Below are positions 1 through 7,512 of a stretch of 64,000 nucleotides of DNA, piece by piece. Each line of letters starts with the position of its first letter. The first letter of the stretch is position 1. Source of the DNA: Collinsella aerofaciens. GTDB lineage: Bacteria > Actinomycetota > Coriobacteriia > Coriobacteriales > Coriobacteriaceae. Both the position numbers and the translations under genes were made by a program. The notes under the pieces are model-generated. The model searched no databases. It had not been told where the DNA came from and saw only the letters and a list, made by a program, of their open reading frames with translations. The stretch lies in assembly GCF_009876115.1 (NCBI RefSeq), contig NZ_WWSY01000011.1, forward strand, positions 1-64,000, read 5' to 3'.

Positions 1-225
1 GCCCCGGCCGACCTGGCGCTGGCCATGTCGCACGTGAACTCCGAGCCCCGCGGCGCGCTCGGCTTCGCGACGCCCGCCCGCGCCTTCCGGGCGATGCTCG
101 GCGGCGACGCGGCGGCGCTGCTCGAGGCGTACGGCGTGGAGGACGTGCCCGTCGAGGAGCTCGACCTGACGCCGGGGCTCATCGAGCGGGCGCGCGCGGA
201 AAGGGGCGATGCCCCGCTGTCCTAG
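1..225 (+). CDS. IS30-family transposase, C-terminal fragment (cut by window edge)
   Basis: The frame is open from base 1, so only the last 74 residues are visible and the start lies outside the window. The tail has the pattern N-x-x-PRG-ALGF-x-TP-x-x-x-F, which matches the end of IS30-type DDE transposases, where a PRK-LGY-TP-x-E-F motif follows the last catalytic Glu. The Glu itself cannot be located with confidence. Composition is strongly GC-rich and alanine/arginine-rich, more so than the fucO gene downstream, which fits an inserted element. It could be another rve-fold transposase, but IS30 is the closest motif match. Confidence 0.6.
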   Translation, partial: APADLALAMSHVNSEPRGALGFATPARAFRAMLGGDAAALLEAYGVEDVPVEELDLTPGLIERARAERGDAPLS

Positions 226-669
226 CCTAGAAGGAAAAACGGAATAGACGGACCGACCGTCCGGCTGAGTCTGGGAAGAGGCGCCGGGCGGCGGGCGGAG
301 CATGGCCACCGGACCCATCGAAACACATCTCCACCGTTCCTTCAACTGGGAAAATGCCGCCCCCGGACCCCGGGAGGGGCCGCGGGGGCGTTCGGCTAGG
401 TGCGGGAATGGCCTATTTGCTCAATGTGTTCGGCTGAGATCGGAAATCAACCGAAACAATTTATAGACTGAGTTGGTCGTATTCTTTGGGCAATTGCTCC
501 TATAATATAGCCTTCGCTGCAGTCGGGAGGGGAGGGCTGGGGCTCCGTTATTATGTTGAAACGCTTTAACACTTTTGACGTTCTCACGAGTTTTTTGTTT
601 CAAAAGCGTTAGGATGAGACTCATAGCGTGGGGCGTAATGGGTGCCCCGCACACGATGGGAGGCTATCA
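226..669. other. Intergenic: probable right end of the IS and fucO promoter region
   Basis: No credible gene lies here. The first part is very GC-rich and holds a hairpin with GCCCCCG/CGGGGGC arms (about 359-389) and a possible terminal repeat near 332-352, consistent with the right end of the transposon. From about 410 the sequence becomes AT-rich, and the insertion boundary is probably there. The second part is the fucO leader, with a palindromic operator at 555-570 and a GGGAGG ribosome site at 657-663. Confidence 0.4.
555..570. promoter_or_regulatory. Candidate LacI-family operator upstream of fucO
   Basis: The 16-base site GTTGAAACGCTTTAAC is an imperfect palindrome centred on CG, the shape bound by LacI/CcpA-type regulators. 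A looser half-match (AAAAGCGTTAGG) follows near 602-613. It lies about 100 bases before the fucO start, so control by sugar or diol availability is plausible. The cognate regulator is not in the window. Confidence 0.4.
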
Positions 670-1836
670 ATGGCTAATCGTTTCGTTCTCAACACCATTT
701 CTTATCATGGTTCTGGCGCCATCAAGGAGATCCCCGGCGAGCTCCAGCGTCGCGGCTACAAGAAGATCTTCGTCTGCTCCGACCCCGATCTGGTCAAGTT
801 TGGCGTTACCGCCAAGGTGACCGACGAGCTCGATGCCGCCGGTATCGCTTGGAGCCTCTACTCCGAGATTAAGCCCAACCCCACCATCCAGAACGTCAAG
901 GACGGCGTCGAGGCCTTTAAGGCCGCCGAGGCTGACGCTATCGTGACCATCGGTGGCGGCTCCTCCATGGACACCGCCAAGGCTATCGGCATCATCATCA
1001 ACAACCCCGAGTTCGCCGATGTCCGCAGCCTCGAGGGCGTTGCTCCGACTAAGAACCACGCCGTGTTCACCATCGCCGTGCCGACGACCGCCGGTACCGC
1101 TGCCGAGGTGACCATCAACTACGTCATCACCGACCCCGAAAAGGTCCGCAAGTTCGTGTGCGTCGACACCAACGACGCCCCCGAGGTCGCCGTCGTCGAC
1201 CCCGACATGATGGCTTCCATGCCCGCCGGCCTTACCGCTTCCACTGGCATGGACGCTCTGACCCACGCCATCGAGGGCTACACCACCAAGGGCGCTTGGG
1301 AGCTCTCCGACATGTTCCACTTTGAGGCCATTAAGCTGATCAGCGAGAACCTGCGCGACTCCGTTGCCGAGGCCAAGTCCGGTCAGCCCGGCTCCGGCCG
1401 CGAGGGCATGGCTCTTGGCCAGTATGTCGCCGGCATGGGCTTCTCCAACGTTGGCCTGGGCATCGACCACGCCATGGCTCACACCCTGTCCGCTCACTAC
1501 GACACCCCGCACGGTGTCGCCTGCGCCATGCTGCTGCCGATCGCCATGGAGTTCAACAAGCCGGTTTGCGCCGAGCGCCTGGCCAAGGTCGCCGTCGCCA
1601 TGGGCGTTGACACCACGGGCATGAGCACCGACGAGGCTGCTGACGCCGCTATCGCCGCCGTCAAGCAGCTTTCCGCCGACGTGAACATCCCGCATGTCTG
1701 CGAGGCCATGAAGGCCGACGAGATCGAGGTCTTGGCCAAGGACGCCATGGCCGACGCCTGCTTCCCGGGCAACCCGCGCGAGGCGACGCTCGACGACGTC
1801 ATCGAGCTCTTCAAGAAGATCTGCCCGGCTGCCTAA
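670..1836 (+). CDS. fucO: Iron-dependent alcohol dehydrogenase, lactaldehyde reductase / propanediol oxidoreductase type
   Basis: 388-residue group III (iron-activated) alcohol dehydrogenase. It should reduce L-lactaldehyde to 1,2-propanediol with NADH, or act on similar short aldehydes. The cofactor motif GGGSSMD is at residues 95-101, and the metal ligands align with those of E. coli FucO: D195 and H199 in GMDALTHAIEG, H267, and H281 in TPHG. The signature TAGTAAEVTINYVITD and the length also fit FucO closely. I chose ATG 670 because GGGAGG at 657-663 is well spaced; an in-frame ATG at 628 would add 14 residues without family support. It appears monocistronic, with an operator-like palindrome upstream and a strong hairpin downstream. 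True substrate preference cannot be read from sequence. Confidence 0.9.
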   Translation: MANRFVLNTISYHGSGAIKEIPGELQRRGYKKIFVCSDPDLVKFGVTAKVTDELDAAGIAWSLYSEIKPNPTIQNVKDGVEAFKAAEADAIVTIGGGSSMDTAKAIGIIINNPEFADVRSLEGVAPTKNHAVFTIAVPTTAGTAAEVTINYVITDPEKVRKFVCVDTNDAPEVAVVDPDMMASMPAGLTASTGMDALTHAIEGYTTKGAWELSDMFHFEAIKLISENLRDSVAEAKSGQPGSGREGMALGQYVAGMGFSNVGLGIDHAMAHTLSAHYDTPHGVACAMLLPIAMEFNKPVCAERLAKVAVAMGVDTTGMSTDEAADAAIAAVKQLSADVNIPHVCEAMKADEIEVLAKDAMADACFPGNPREATLDDVIELFKKICPAA

Positions 1837-1843
1837 CATGGTT

Positions 1844-1973
1844 CGGCGGGCCCCTGCCCGTTAGCCCCAGAATCGTCCTCGGACATGTCGGAGGCCCCGC
1901 TGCGCACTACGTGCGGCGGGGCCTCCTTCTGTCCTGCGGAAAGATTCTGGGGCTAACGGGCAGGGGCCCGCCG
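1844..1973. repeat. Nested inverted repeat with perfect 31-bp arms after fucO
   Basis: Arms at 1844-1874 and 1943-1973 are exact reverse complements over 31 bases. Between them a second hairpin (about 1890-1907 with 1911-1926, arms rich in GGAGGCCCCGC) is followed by CTTCT and could terminate fucO transcription. The outer arms are far longer than a terminator needs. Confidence 0.75.
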
Positions 1974-2091
1974 GCTCGTTATCGTGGCGGGCGCTGCTCT
2001 GGGAAGCTCGATGGGTTGTCTCGCTAGGTAAATAATTGTGCGTGGTGGTATTGTTGCTGTGGGTTTAATTCGATATGAAAGGGTGACTTTG

Positions 2092-3120
2092 GTGTCCAAG
2101 ATGGATTCTACGCTCTCCTATATTACTGACCAGTTGAAGGCGCTTACCTCGATTGCTTCACCTACGGGCTATACCCGTGCGGCTACTGACTATCTAATGG
2201 AAACGTTGCGCGATATGGGCTTTGGCCCCGAGCGCTCCAATAAGGGTAACGTGTTGGTTGAGCTTGGTGGCGAGGGTGAGCCGCTCGTACTGGCGAGCCA
2301 TGTCGATACCCTGGGCGCCATGGTGCGCTCCATCAAGGACAATGGTCGCCTGCGTCCCACGACGCTCGGCGGGCATCAGTGGTCTACGGCCGATGGCGAG
2401 AACTGCACCGTTTACACGCGCGATGGCAATGTCTACACGGGCGTGGTCCTCAATACCGAGCCTTCGGCGCATGTGGCCGATGAGCCGGTCAAGACCATCG
2501 AGAAGAACATGGAAATCCTGCTCGACGAGAACGTTGACAGCAAGGACGATGCGCTCGAGCTGGGTATTCAGACGGGCGATATCATCGCCATGGATCCGCG
2601 CACCACGGTGACGGAGAGCGGCTACATCAAGAGCCGCTTCTTGGACGACAAGCTGTCCGCGTCGATTCTGCTGGGTTTGGCCCGCGCCGTTGCTGGCGGC
2701 GAGGTGACGCTTTCGCGCAAGGTGTCGCTGCTCTTTACCGTGTACGAGGAGGTTGGCCACGGCGGTGCCTTTGTGCCGGCCGACACGCGCGAGATGATCA
2801 GCGTTGACATGGGCTGCGTGGGCGACGACTTGGGCTGCACCGAGCGCATGGTGTCGATTTGCGCCAAGGATTCGGGCGGCCCCTACAACTACGATCTGGT
2901 GACCACACTGTCCAATATTGCGCGCGAGCTGGAGCTCGATTACGCCATCGACGTGTACCCGCATTACGGTTCCGACGTCGAGGCCACGCTTTCGGCCGGC
3001 TATGACATTCGCCATGGCCTGATCGGCCCAGGCGTGTATGCGAGCCACAACTACGAGCGCAGCCACATCGACGGTGTGCGCAACACCTACGAGCTCGTTC
3101 GCGCCTACGTCCAGCGCTAA
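2092..3120 (+). CDS. M42-family metallopeptidase (glutamyl/tetrahedral aminopeptidase-like)
   Basis: 342-residue cytosolic aminopeptidase or endoglucanase-like protein of clan MH. The two-metal site is visible as HVDT near residue 76, the bridging-Asp motif SRFLDDK near 185, the catalytic EE in YEEVGHGG near 225, DMG near 247, and a late His in the HNYERSH region. Family members trim peptides from the N-terminus and form large tetrahedral assemblies. Start chosen at GTG 2092, eight bases after AAAGGG (2078-2083); ATG 2101, three codons on, is the alternative. The gene stands alone between two long inverted repeats. The product class is secure, the peptide specificity unknown. Confidence 0.88.
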   Translation: MSKMDSTLSYITDQLKALTSIASPTGYTRAATDYLMETLRDMGFGPERSNKGNVLVELGGEGEPLVLASHVDTLGAMVRSIKDNGRLRPTTLGGHQWSTADGENCTVYTRDGNVYTGVVLNTEPSAHVADEPVKTIEKNMEILLDENVDSKDDALELGIQTGDIIAMDPRTTVTESGYIKSRFLDDKLSASILLGLARAVAGGEVTLSRKVSLLFTVYEEVGHGGAFVPADTREMISVDMGCVGDDLGCTERMVSICAKDSGGPYNYDLVTTLSNIARELELDYAIDVYPHYGSDVEATLSAGYDIRHGLIGPGVYASHNYERSHIDGVRNTYELVRAYVQR

Positions 3121-3175
3121 CGATGCAGCGGCCTCGGCTGACACGGCAGTACCGACCGAGGCTGTCCTCTCTAAC

Positions 3176-3238
3176 TTGCGGTGAAATAGGGACTGTTTGG
3201 CGGTTTTAAACGCTTAAACAGTCCCTATTTCACCGCAA
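3176..3238. repeat. Palindromic intergenic repeat, 23-bp arms (type 1)
   Basis: Perfect 23-bp arms at 3176-3198 and 3216-3238, beginning TTGCGGTGAAAT and containing GGGACTGTT, flank a 17-base loop. A close relative lies at 14314-14376. There is no T-tract, so it is not a simple terminator, although it sits between the convergent ends of the M42 peptidase and mnmA. Confidence 0.85.
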
Positions 3239-3256
3239 CTTATGAAGGGGATGGGG

Positions 3257-4357
3257 CTATTTGATGGCGCCGGTCACGGTGCCGCCGCCCAGGACGATGT
3301 CGCCGCGATAGACTACAACGGCTTGGCCGGGGGCGATGGCGCGCTGCGGCTCGTCAAAGGTCAGCAACATTTGCCCGTCTTCGCCGCACGTAAGGATCGC
3401 TGCCTGGTCTTTCTGTCGGTAGCGGTACTTGGCGCCCACGCGGATGCCGCCGGCATCCAGCTCGGCCTCCATGCGGTCGGCAGGGGCGCTCCAGATCCAG
3501 TCGTTGGCCGTGAGCGCCGTGGCCGTCAGGTCCTCGGCCTCGCCCAGATGCACGGTGTTGTTAGCGGCGTCGACGCCCGTCACATACACAGGATGCGCCA
3601 TCGCGACGCCCAGGCCTTTGCGCTGGCCGATGGTGTAGCGCAGCGCGCCGTTGTGGCGCCCGACCACGCTGCCGTCGCGCCACACAATGTCGCCCGGTGC
3701 AGCGGGATGTCCGCAGCGGCGCTCGATATAGCCCGCGTAGTTACCGTCTGGAATAAAGCAGATGTCCTCGCTTTCGGCCTTCTGGGCGTTGGTAAAGCCC
3801 TGCTCGGCGGCTATGCGGCGCACGTCGCGCTCTTTGTCTAGGCCTGCCAGCGGAAAGATCGTGTGCGCCAGGCGCTCCTGCGTGAGCGAATACAAAAAGT
3901 AGCTTTGGTCCTTTTTAGGGTCCTCGCCGCGATGCAGCTGCCAGGTGCCGTCTGCCGCCTGGCTTGTTTTGGCGTAATGGCCCGTGGCGATGTAGTCGCA
4001 GCCCATGTCCAGCGCTGCATCGAGCAGCGCGCCAAACTTAATGTGGCGGTTGCAGATAATGCACGGATTGGGCGTCAGCCCCTCCTGGTAGGCGTTCATA
4101 AAACGCTCGACAACGTTGCGGTCGAAGGTTTGCTGCAAGTCGAGCACGTGATGGGGTATCCCCAGGCGCTCGGCGACGGCCTTTGCATCGGCGATGTCGT
4201 GGTCGACCTTACTCATGCCCGTGGCGGGATCGGGCGCGGGGCAGGTGAGGCGCATGGTGGCACCGACACATTCGTAACCCTGACTTTTGAGCAGATACGC
4301 GGTCACGCTGGAATCGACGCCGCCGCTCATGGCGACGAGCACGCGCTTGTTGTGCAT
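3257..4357 (-). CDS. mnmA: tRNA-specific 2-thiouridylase MnmA
   Basis: 366-residue enzyme that thiolates U34 of tRNAs for Lys, Glu and Gln, using ATP to adenylate the uridine and a persulfide as sulfur source. The PP-loop SGGVDSS is at residues 11-17. The catalytic cysteine is C102 in NPCIICN and the partner is C200 in SEDICFI, matching E. coli Cys102/Cys199 in position. The GHYAK motif and C-terminal beta-barrel are present and the length is typical. The start ATG follows AAGGAG. It lies 181 bases downstream of cysK on the same strand. A persulfide-using enzyme beside cysteine synthase makes a sulfur-metabolism link reasonable, although a terminator separates them. Confidence 0.95.
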   Translation of the reverse strand: MHNKRVLVAMSGGVDSSVTAYLLKSQGYECVGATMRLTCPAPDPATGMSKVDHDIADAKAVAERLGIPHHVLDLQQTFDRNVVERFMNAYQEGLTPNPCIICNRHIKFGALLDAALDMGCDYIATGHYAKTSQAADGTWQLHRGEDPKKDQSYFLYSLTQERLAHTIFPLAGLDKERDVRRIAAEQGFTNAQKAESEDICFIPDGNYAGYIERRCGHPAAPGDIVWRDGSVVGRHNGALRYTIGQRKGLGVAMAHPVYVTGVDAANNTVHLGEAEDLTATALTANDWIWSAPADRMEAELDAGGIRVGAKYRYRQKDQAAILTCGEDGQMLLTFDEPQRAIAPGQAVVVYRGDIVLGGGTVTGAIK

Positions 4358-4384
4358 GAGGAGGTTCTCCTTGGTGGCATGTGG

Positions 4385-4425
4385 CCAAAAAAGAAAAGCG
4401 GCGCGGGAGGCTGGTTCCGCGCCGC
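4385..4425 (-). terminator. Rho-independent terminator of cysK
   Basis: On the minus strand, 9-bp arms GCGGCGCGG/CCGCGCCGC (4417-4425 and 4398-4406) are followed by TTTTCTTTTTT. It lies just upstream of mnmA, so mnmA must have its own promoter or depend on readthrough. Confidence 0.85.
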
Positions 4426-4538
4426 AGACATTGTAGCAAGTTCGGACGTCTCGTGGGGCATCCTGTTGGGATGAGCTCAGGCTGCCAGAAGAGAGGGGAG
4501 ACCGGCGTGCCTTGGACTCGTTCTAAGAACGAGAAGCT

Positions 4539-5477
4539 CTAGTCCTGGAAGAGCGCCGTGGACAGGTAGCGCTCGCCGGTGTCGGCGAGCAGCGCCACGA
4601 TGGTCTTGCCTTCGTTCTCGGGGCGCTTGGCCAGCTGCAGAGCGGCCCAGACGGCGGCGCCGGACGAAATGCCCACGAGCACGCCTTCCTTGTGGCCCAC
4701 GGCGCGGCCGGTGGCAAAGGCATCGTCGTTCTCGACGGGGATGATCTCGTCATAGACCTGGGTGTCGAGGACGTCGGGCACAAAGCCGGCACCGATACCC
4801 TGGATCTTGTGCGGGCCGGCCTGGCCCTTAGAGAGCACCGGGGAGGTGGCGGGCTCGACGGCGACGACCTGAATCTCGGGGTTTTGCTCCTTGAGGAACT
4901 CGCCCACGCCGGTCACGGTGCCGCCGGTGCCGACGCCGGCGACGAAGATGTCGACCTTGCCGTCGGTGTCGTCCCAGATCTCGGGGCCGGTCGTGGCCTT
5001 GTGAATGGCCGGGTTCGCGGGGTTCACAAACTGGCCGGCGATGATGCTGTTGGGAGTTTCCTTCTGCAGCTCCTCCGCCTTGGCGATAGCGCCCTTCATG
5101 CCCTTGGAGCCGTCGGTGAGCACGAGCTGTGCGCCGTATGCCTGCATGAGCTTGCGGCGCTCGACGGACATGGTCTCGGGCATAGTGATGATCACCTTGT
5201 AGCCGCGGGCCGCCGCCACCGAGGCGATGCCGACGCCGGTGTTGCCGCTCGTGGGCTCGATGATGGTGTAGTCGCCACCGCGCACGAGCTTGCCGGCCTT
5301 CTCGGCCTCGTCAATCATGTTCTTGGCGACGCGGTCTTTGACGGACCCGGCGGGGTTGAAGTATTCCAATTTGACGAGCACACGGGCCTTGAGGTCCTCG
5401 TCGGCCTCGAAGTGGGTGAGCTCCAGAAGCGGGGTGTGGCCGATAAGCTGATCGATGGACGTGTAAACATTGCTCAT
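4539..5477 (-). CDS. cysK: Cysteine synthase A (O-acetylserine sulfhydrylase)
   Basis: 312-residue PLP enzyme making L-cysteine from O-acetyl-L-serine and sulfide. The PLP lysine is K47 in GSVKDR, the substrate loop TSGNTG is at 76-81, and the phosphate-binding GTGGT motif is near 190. The C-terminus is about ten residues shorter than many CysK proteins and lacks an obvious basic tail. A good minus-strand promoter is at 5553-5582. It is divergent from the Rrf2-family gene at 5731, the arrangement seen for CymR-type cysteine regulators. A terminator follows at 4385-4425. CysK is favoured over cystathionine beta-synthase because no CBS or extra N-terminal domain is present. Confidence 0.93.
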   Translation of the reverse strand: MSNVYTSIDQLIGHTPLLELTHFEADEDLKARVLVKLEYFNPAGSVKDRVAKNMIDEAEKAGKLVRGGDYTIIEPTSGNTGVGIASVAAARGYKVIITMPETMSVERRKLMQAYGAQLVLTDGSKGMKGAIAKAEELQKETPNSIIAGQFVNPANPAIHKATTGPEIWDDTDGKVDIFVAGVGTGGTVTGVGEFLKEQNPEIQVVAVEPATSPVLSKGQAGPHKIQGIGAGFVPDVLDTQVYDEIIPVENDDAFATGRAVGHKEGVLVGISSGAAVWAALQLAKRPENEGKTIVALLADTGERYLSTALFQD

Positions 5478-5552
5478 GGTGAACCTCCAAAGTGTTCAAA
5501 TGACTGGATACCGTGTGGTTTTACGGTGTGTGTGGCAGCGAAACCCACAAAC

Positions 5553-5582
5553 CTTATAGGTTGTTCGTTTTGCTGTTGGCAA
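5553..5582 (-). promoter_or_regulatory. Candidate cysK promoter
   Basis: Reading the minus strand, TTGCCA (5577-5582) and TATAAG (5553-5558) are separated by 18 bases, a reasonable sigma-70 promoter about 75 bases before the cysK start. The A/T-rich stretch upstream toward the Rrf2 gene could carry its operator, but I cannot define a site. Confidence 0.55.
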
Positions 5583-5730
5583 GCATAGTAGACAGTAAAG
5601 CCTAGTAACGCAATAGGAAATAGAAGATTATTACGAGTCGATTAACCATCTTGACGGGAATAGGTATTTTCAAAACCAATTTTTCGGCTAGAATTTCTAC
5701 GAATTAAAAGACCGAAAGGCAGCTATATAT

Positions 5731-6159
5731 ATGTTGGTTTCCACAAAGGGCAGATATGCCCTGCGCGTTATGGTCGACCTGGCCGAGCACCAGGCGACAG
5801 GCCGTATCCCGCTTAAAGAGATTGCGGCGCGTCAGGGTATTTCGGAGAAGTACCTCGAGAATATTCTGGCTACGCTCGTGCGCGCCAACATGCTCTCGGG
5901 CATGCGCGGCAAGGGCGGCGGCTATGTGCTCACGCGCCCGCCCGAGCAGTACACGGTGGGCGAGATCTTGCGCCTGACCGAGGGCAGCCTGGCGCCGGTC
6001 GCCTGCCTGGATGGCGACTGCAAGGGTTGTTCGCGCTCTGACGAGTGCCCCACGCTCGACGTGTGGAAGAACCTGGACAAGCTTATCAACGACTACCTCG
6101 ACGGTGTGACGCTCGATCAACTTGTCGCTCCCAACGAAGGCTACGATTACGTCATCTAA
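5731..6159 (+). CDS. Rrf2-family transcriptional regulator (IscR/CymR-like)
   Basis: 142-residue winged-helix regulator. The N-terminal STKGRYALRVMVDLA, the recognition helix around ISEKYLENIL (38-47) and the wing KGGGYVLTRP (61-70) are textbook Rrf2. Cysteines C92, C97, C100 and C106 form a cluster in the loop where IscR binds an Fe-S cluster (three Cys, the first also at 92), so this protein may sense iron-sulfur status. CymR proteins usually lack these cysteines but sit near cysteine-synthesis genes. Here both signals are mixed: IscR-like cysteines and a divergent cysK. I infer control of cysK and its own gene from the shared 253-base intergenic region. Confidence 0.87.
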   Translation: MLVSTKGRYALRVMVDLAEHQATGRIPLKEIAARQGISEKYLENILATLVRANMLSGMRGKGGGYVLTRPPEQYTVGEILRLTEGSLAPVACLDGDCKGCSRSDECPTLDVWKNLDKLINDYLDGVTLDQLVAPNEGYDYVI

Positions 6160-6166
6160 CCCACAC

Positions 6167-6197
6167 CTGCCATTTGGGGACGGGGTGGAAATGGCAG
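6167..6197. repeat. Small palindrome with GGGGACGGGG loop (type 2)
   Basis: 9-bp perfect arms CTGCCATTT/AAATGGCAG (6167-6175 and 6189-6197) enclose the loop GGGGACGGGGTGG. The loop is nearly the same as in the unrelated-stem palindrome at 58437-58469. Confidence 0.7.
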
Positions 6198-6228
6198 ATT
6201 CTCTCGCCCTTTGAGACTTGGCAAATAA

Positions 6229-6266
6229 GAAGGCCGCCCATTTTTGTGATGGGCGGCCTTCGTTTT
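6229..6266. terminator. Bidirectional terminator between the Rrf2 gene and the 4-TMS membrane gene
   Basis: 13-bp arms GAAGGCCGCCCAT and ATGGGCGGCCTTC (6229-6241 and 6249-6261). GTTTT follows on the plus strand and a T-rich stretch on the minus strand, so it can end both convergent genes. Confidence 0.85.
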
Positions 6267-6301
6267 GGGCTGTTGAGACGGGCGCGGCCGGAATGGCCGT
6301 T

Positions 6302-6667
6302 TTAGCCCTCGGCGATGCTGTCGAGGATGCTGCGCATGATGGACACCAGGATGCTGCCCATAAAGGCCGATCCAAAGCTGGCGATGGAGATACCCGCGCC
6401 CAGCAGATTGACCGACAGATAGCTGGCCAGCTCGAGCATAAAGCTGTTGACTACGAGCTGAAAAATACCCAGCGTAATGATCGTGAGCGGCAGCGAGATA
6501 ACCGTCAGAAACGGCTTGACGAGCGAATCGACGATGTTCAGGAACAGTCCCACGAAGGCGAAACAGACCCAGGCCTCGGCAAAACCGAAGGGCTGGATGC
6601 CGGGGACGAGGAACGTGGCAATCGCGATGGCGATCGAGGTAAAGAGCCAGTTAAGCATAAAGCGCAT
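6302..6667 (-). CDS. Phage-holin-superfamily-4 / YvlD-like membrane protein
   Basis: 121 residues, almost entirely hydrophobic, with four predicted membrane segments at about 5-22, 28-50, 55-80 and 88-112. The motif LPLTIITLGIFQLVVNSFMLELA is typical of the small four-TM family often labelled phage holin family or YvlD. Despite that name, chromosomal members are not lysis proteins; they are linked to envelope stress in Firmicutes and their activity is unclear. There are no phage genes nearby. It stands alone, convergent with the Rrf2 gene and sharing its bidirectional terminator. Confidence 0.8.
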   Translation of the reverse strand: MRFMLNWLFTSIAIAIATFLVPGIQPFGFAEAWVCFAFVGLFLNIVDSLVKPFLTVISLPLTIITLGIFQLVVNSFMLELASYLSVNLLGAGISIASFGSAFMGSILVSIMRSILDSIAEG

Positions 6668-6991
6668 GGTGTGAATCCTTTCTTGCGCAGGGTGCGTCGG
6701 TGTCGCGTGAAGCGGTTTGCTGCGGCGGCTTGGACGGCCGCTCGGGTGTGCCGCCTTGTTCGGCCGCCCATTGTCTCAGATATTCGTGGAGCTTACGTGC
6801 GCATTCGGTTTCAAAACGGCGTTCGTCCTGAAAAACGCGCCGCTGGCAGAGAGTCTTGTCGCTTTAGTTTGGTGGTGTGCTACACTGCTACGGGCAAAAG
6901 CCACAGGCGTTGCCCTATTGCATAGAACGGGCGAACGATGCCCGATGTCAGTATCAACTTCGATGCCTTATGGCGGGTTTGGCGGTGATCG
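6668..6991. other. Intergenic region before the YerC-like gene
   Basis: 324 bases with no gene I can support; short frames exist but have no ribosome site and no recognisable product. A candidate promoter for the downstream regulator is TTGTCG (6856-6861) with TACACT (6881-6886), spacer 19, a little long. The GC-rich stretch at 6700-6780 shows nothing further. Confidence 0.4.
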
Positions 6992-7291
6992 ATGAATATC
7001 GAGAACATGTTTGACAAGCCTGATGTCAAGCAGCTGGTCCACGCATTTAGTCTTTTGGATGACGAGAAGGATATCCAGGCGTTTTTGACCGATATCTGCA
7101 CGCCGCGCGAGATCTGCGATCTTTCGCAACGTCTGCAGGTTGCGCGTTATCTGGATGAGGGCGAGCCTTATGTTGAGGTTCAGGCCCGCACCGGCGCTTC
7201 GTCCACTACGGTGAGCCGCGTGTCCAAGGCACTCAACGGCGAGTACGGCGGCTATCGCAAGATCCTCATCAAGCTGGAGGATGGCGAGTAG
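6992..7291 (+). CDS. YerC/YecD-family TrpR-like DNA-binding protein
   Basis: 99-residue helical protein of the TrpR superfamily. It has the helix-turn-helix core TPREICDLSQRLQVARYL followed by SSTTVSRVSKALN (about residues 70-83), the diagnostic pattern of the Gram-positive YerC/YecD group. These proteins are thought to be transcription repressors; in Bacillus the gene lies beside pcrA-type helicase genes, but targets are not well defined. Here it precedes the addB-addA-dnaE run, from which it is separated by a terminator and a palindrome. No L-tryptophan pocket can be claimed. Confidence 0.85.
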   Translation: MNIENMFDKPDVKQLVHAFSLLDDEKDIQAFLTDICTPREICDLSQRLQVARYLDEGEPYVEVQARTGASSTTVSRVSKALNGEYGGYRKILIKLEDGE

Positions 7292-7319
7292 GCCAGCGGC
7301 AACAAACGAATTGCGCAGA

Positions 7320-7344
7320 ACCGTCCCTTCGGGGGCGGTTTTTT
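7320..7344 (+). terminator. Rho-independent terminator after the YerC-like gene
   Basis: Stem ACCGTCCC / GGGGCGGT (7320-7327 and 7332-7339, one G-U pair) with a TTCG loop, ending in TTTTTT. Confidence 0.85.
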
Positions 7345-7347
7345 GAT

Positions 7348-7423
7348 CCTTTGGGGACGGAGGAAAACGGATCACTGGGTTAGACTGACCTCCTCGGTGA
7401 TCCATTTTCCTCTGTCTCCAAGG
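7348..7423. repeat. Imperfect palindrome with GGGGACGGAGG (type 2)
   Basis: Arms at 7348-7375 and 7397-7423 pair over about 27 bases with three substitutions and one indel; the distal part GGATCAC/GTGATCC is perfect. The left arm contains TTTGGGGACGG as in the palindrome at 6167. It follows a normal terminator, so it is not needed to end transcription. Confidence 0.75.
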
Positions 7424-7512
7424 GGTCAAATCTGTTGGCGTGGGGCAAATCTGTCCGCGCGGGCGGGTAGGATGGAAGCATTGAATATTGCGAACGGTTT
7501 GAGTGGAGGACC

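Noticed and set aside
667..1839. Long open frame antisense to fucO (390 codons)
   Set aside because: Its product is a low-complexity Gly/Val/Leu/His mix with no known motif, and it mirrors the third-position GC bias of fucO.
6717..6995. Plus-strand 92-codon frame before the YerC-like gene
   Set aside because: No ribosome site, no motif, and it overlaps the likely promoter at 6856-6886.
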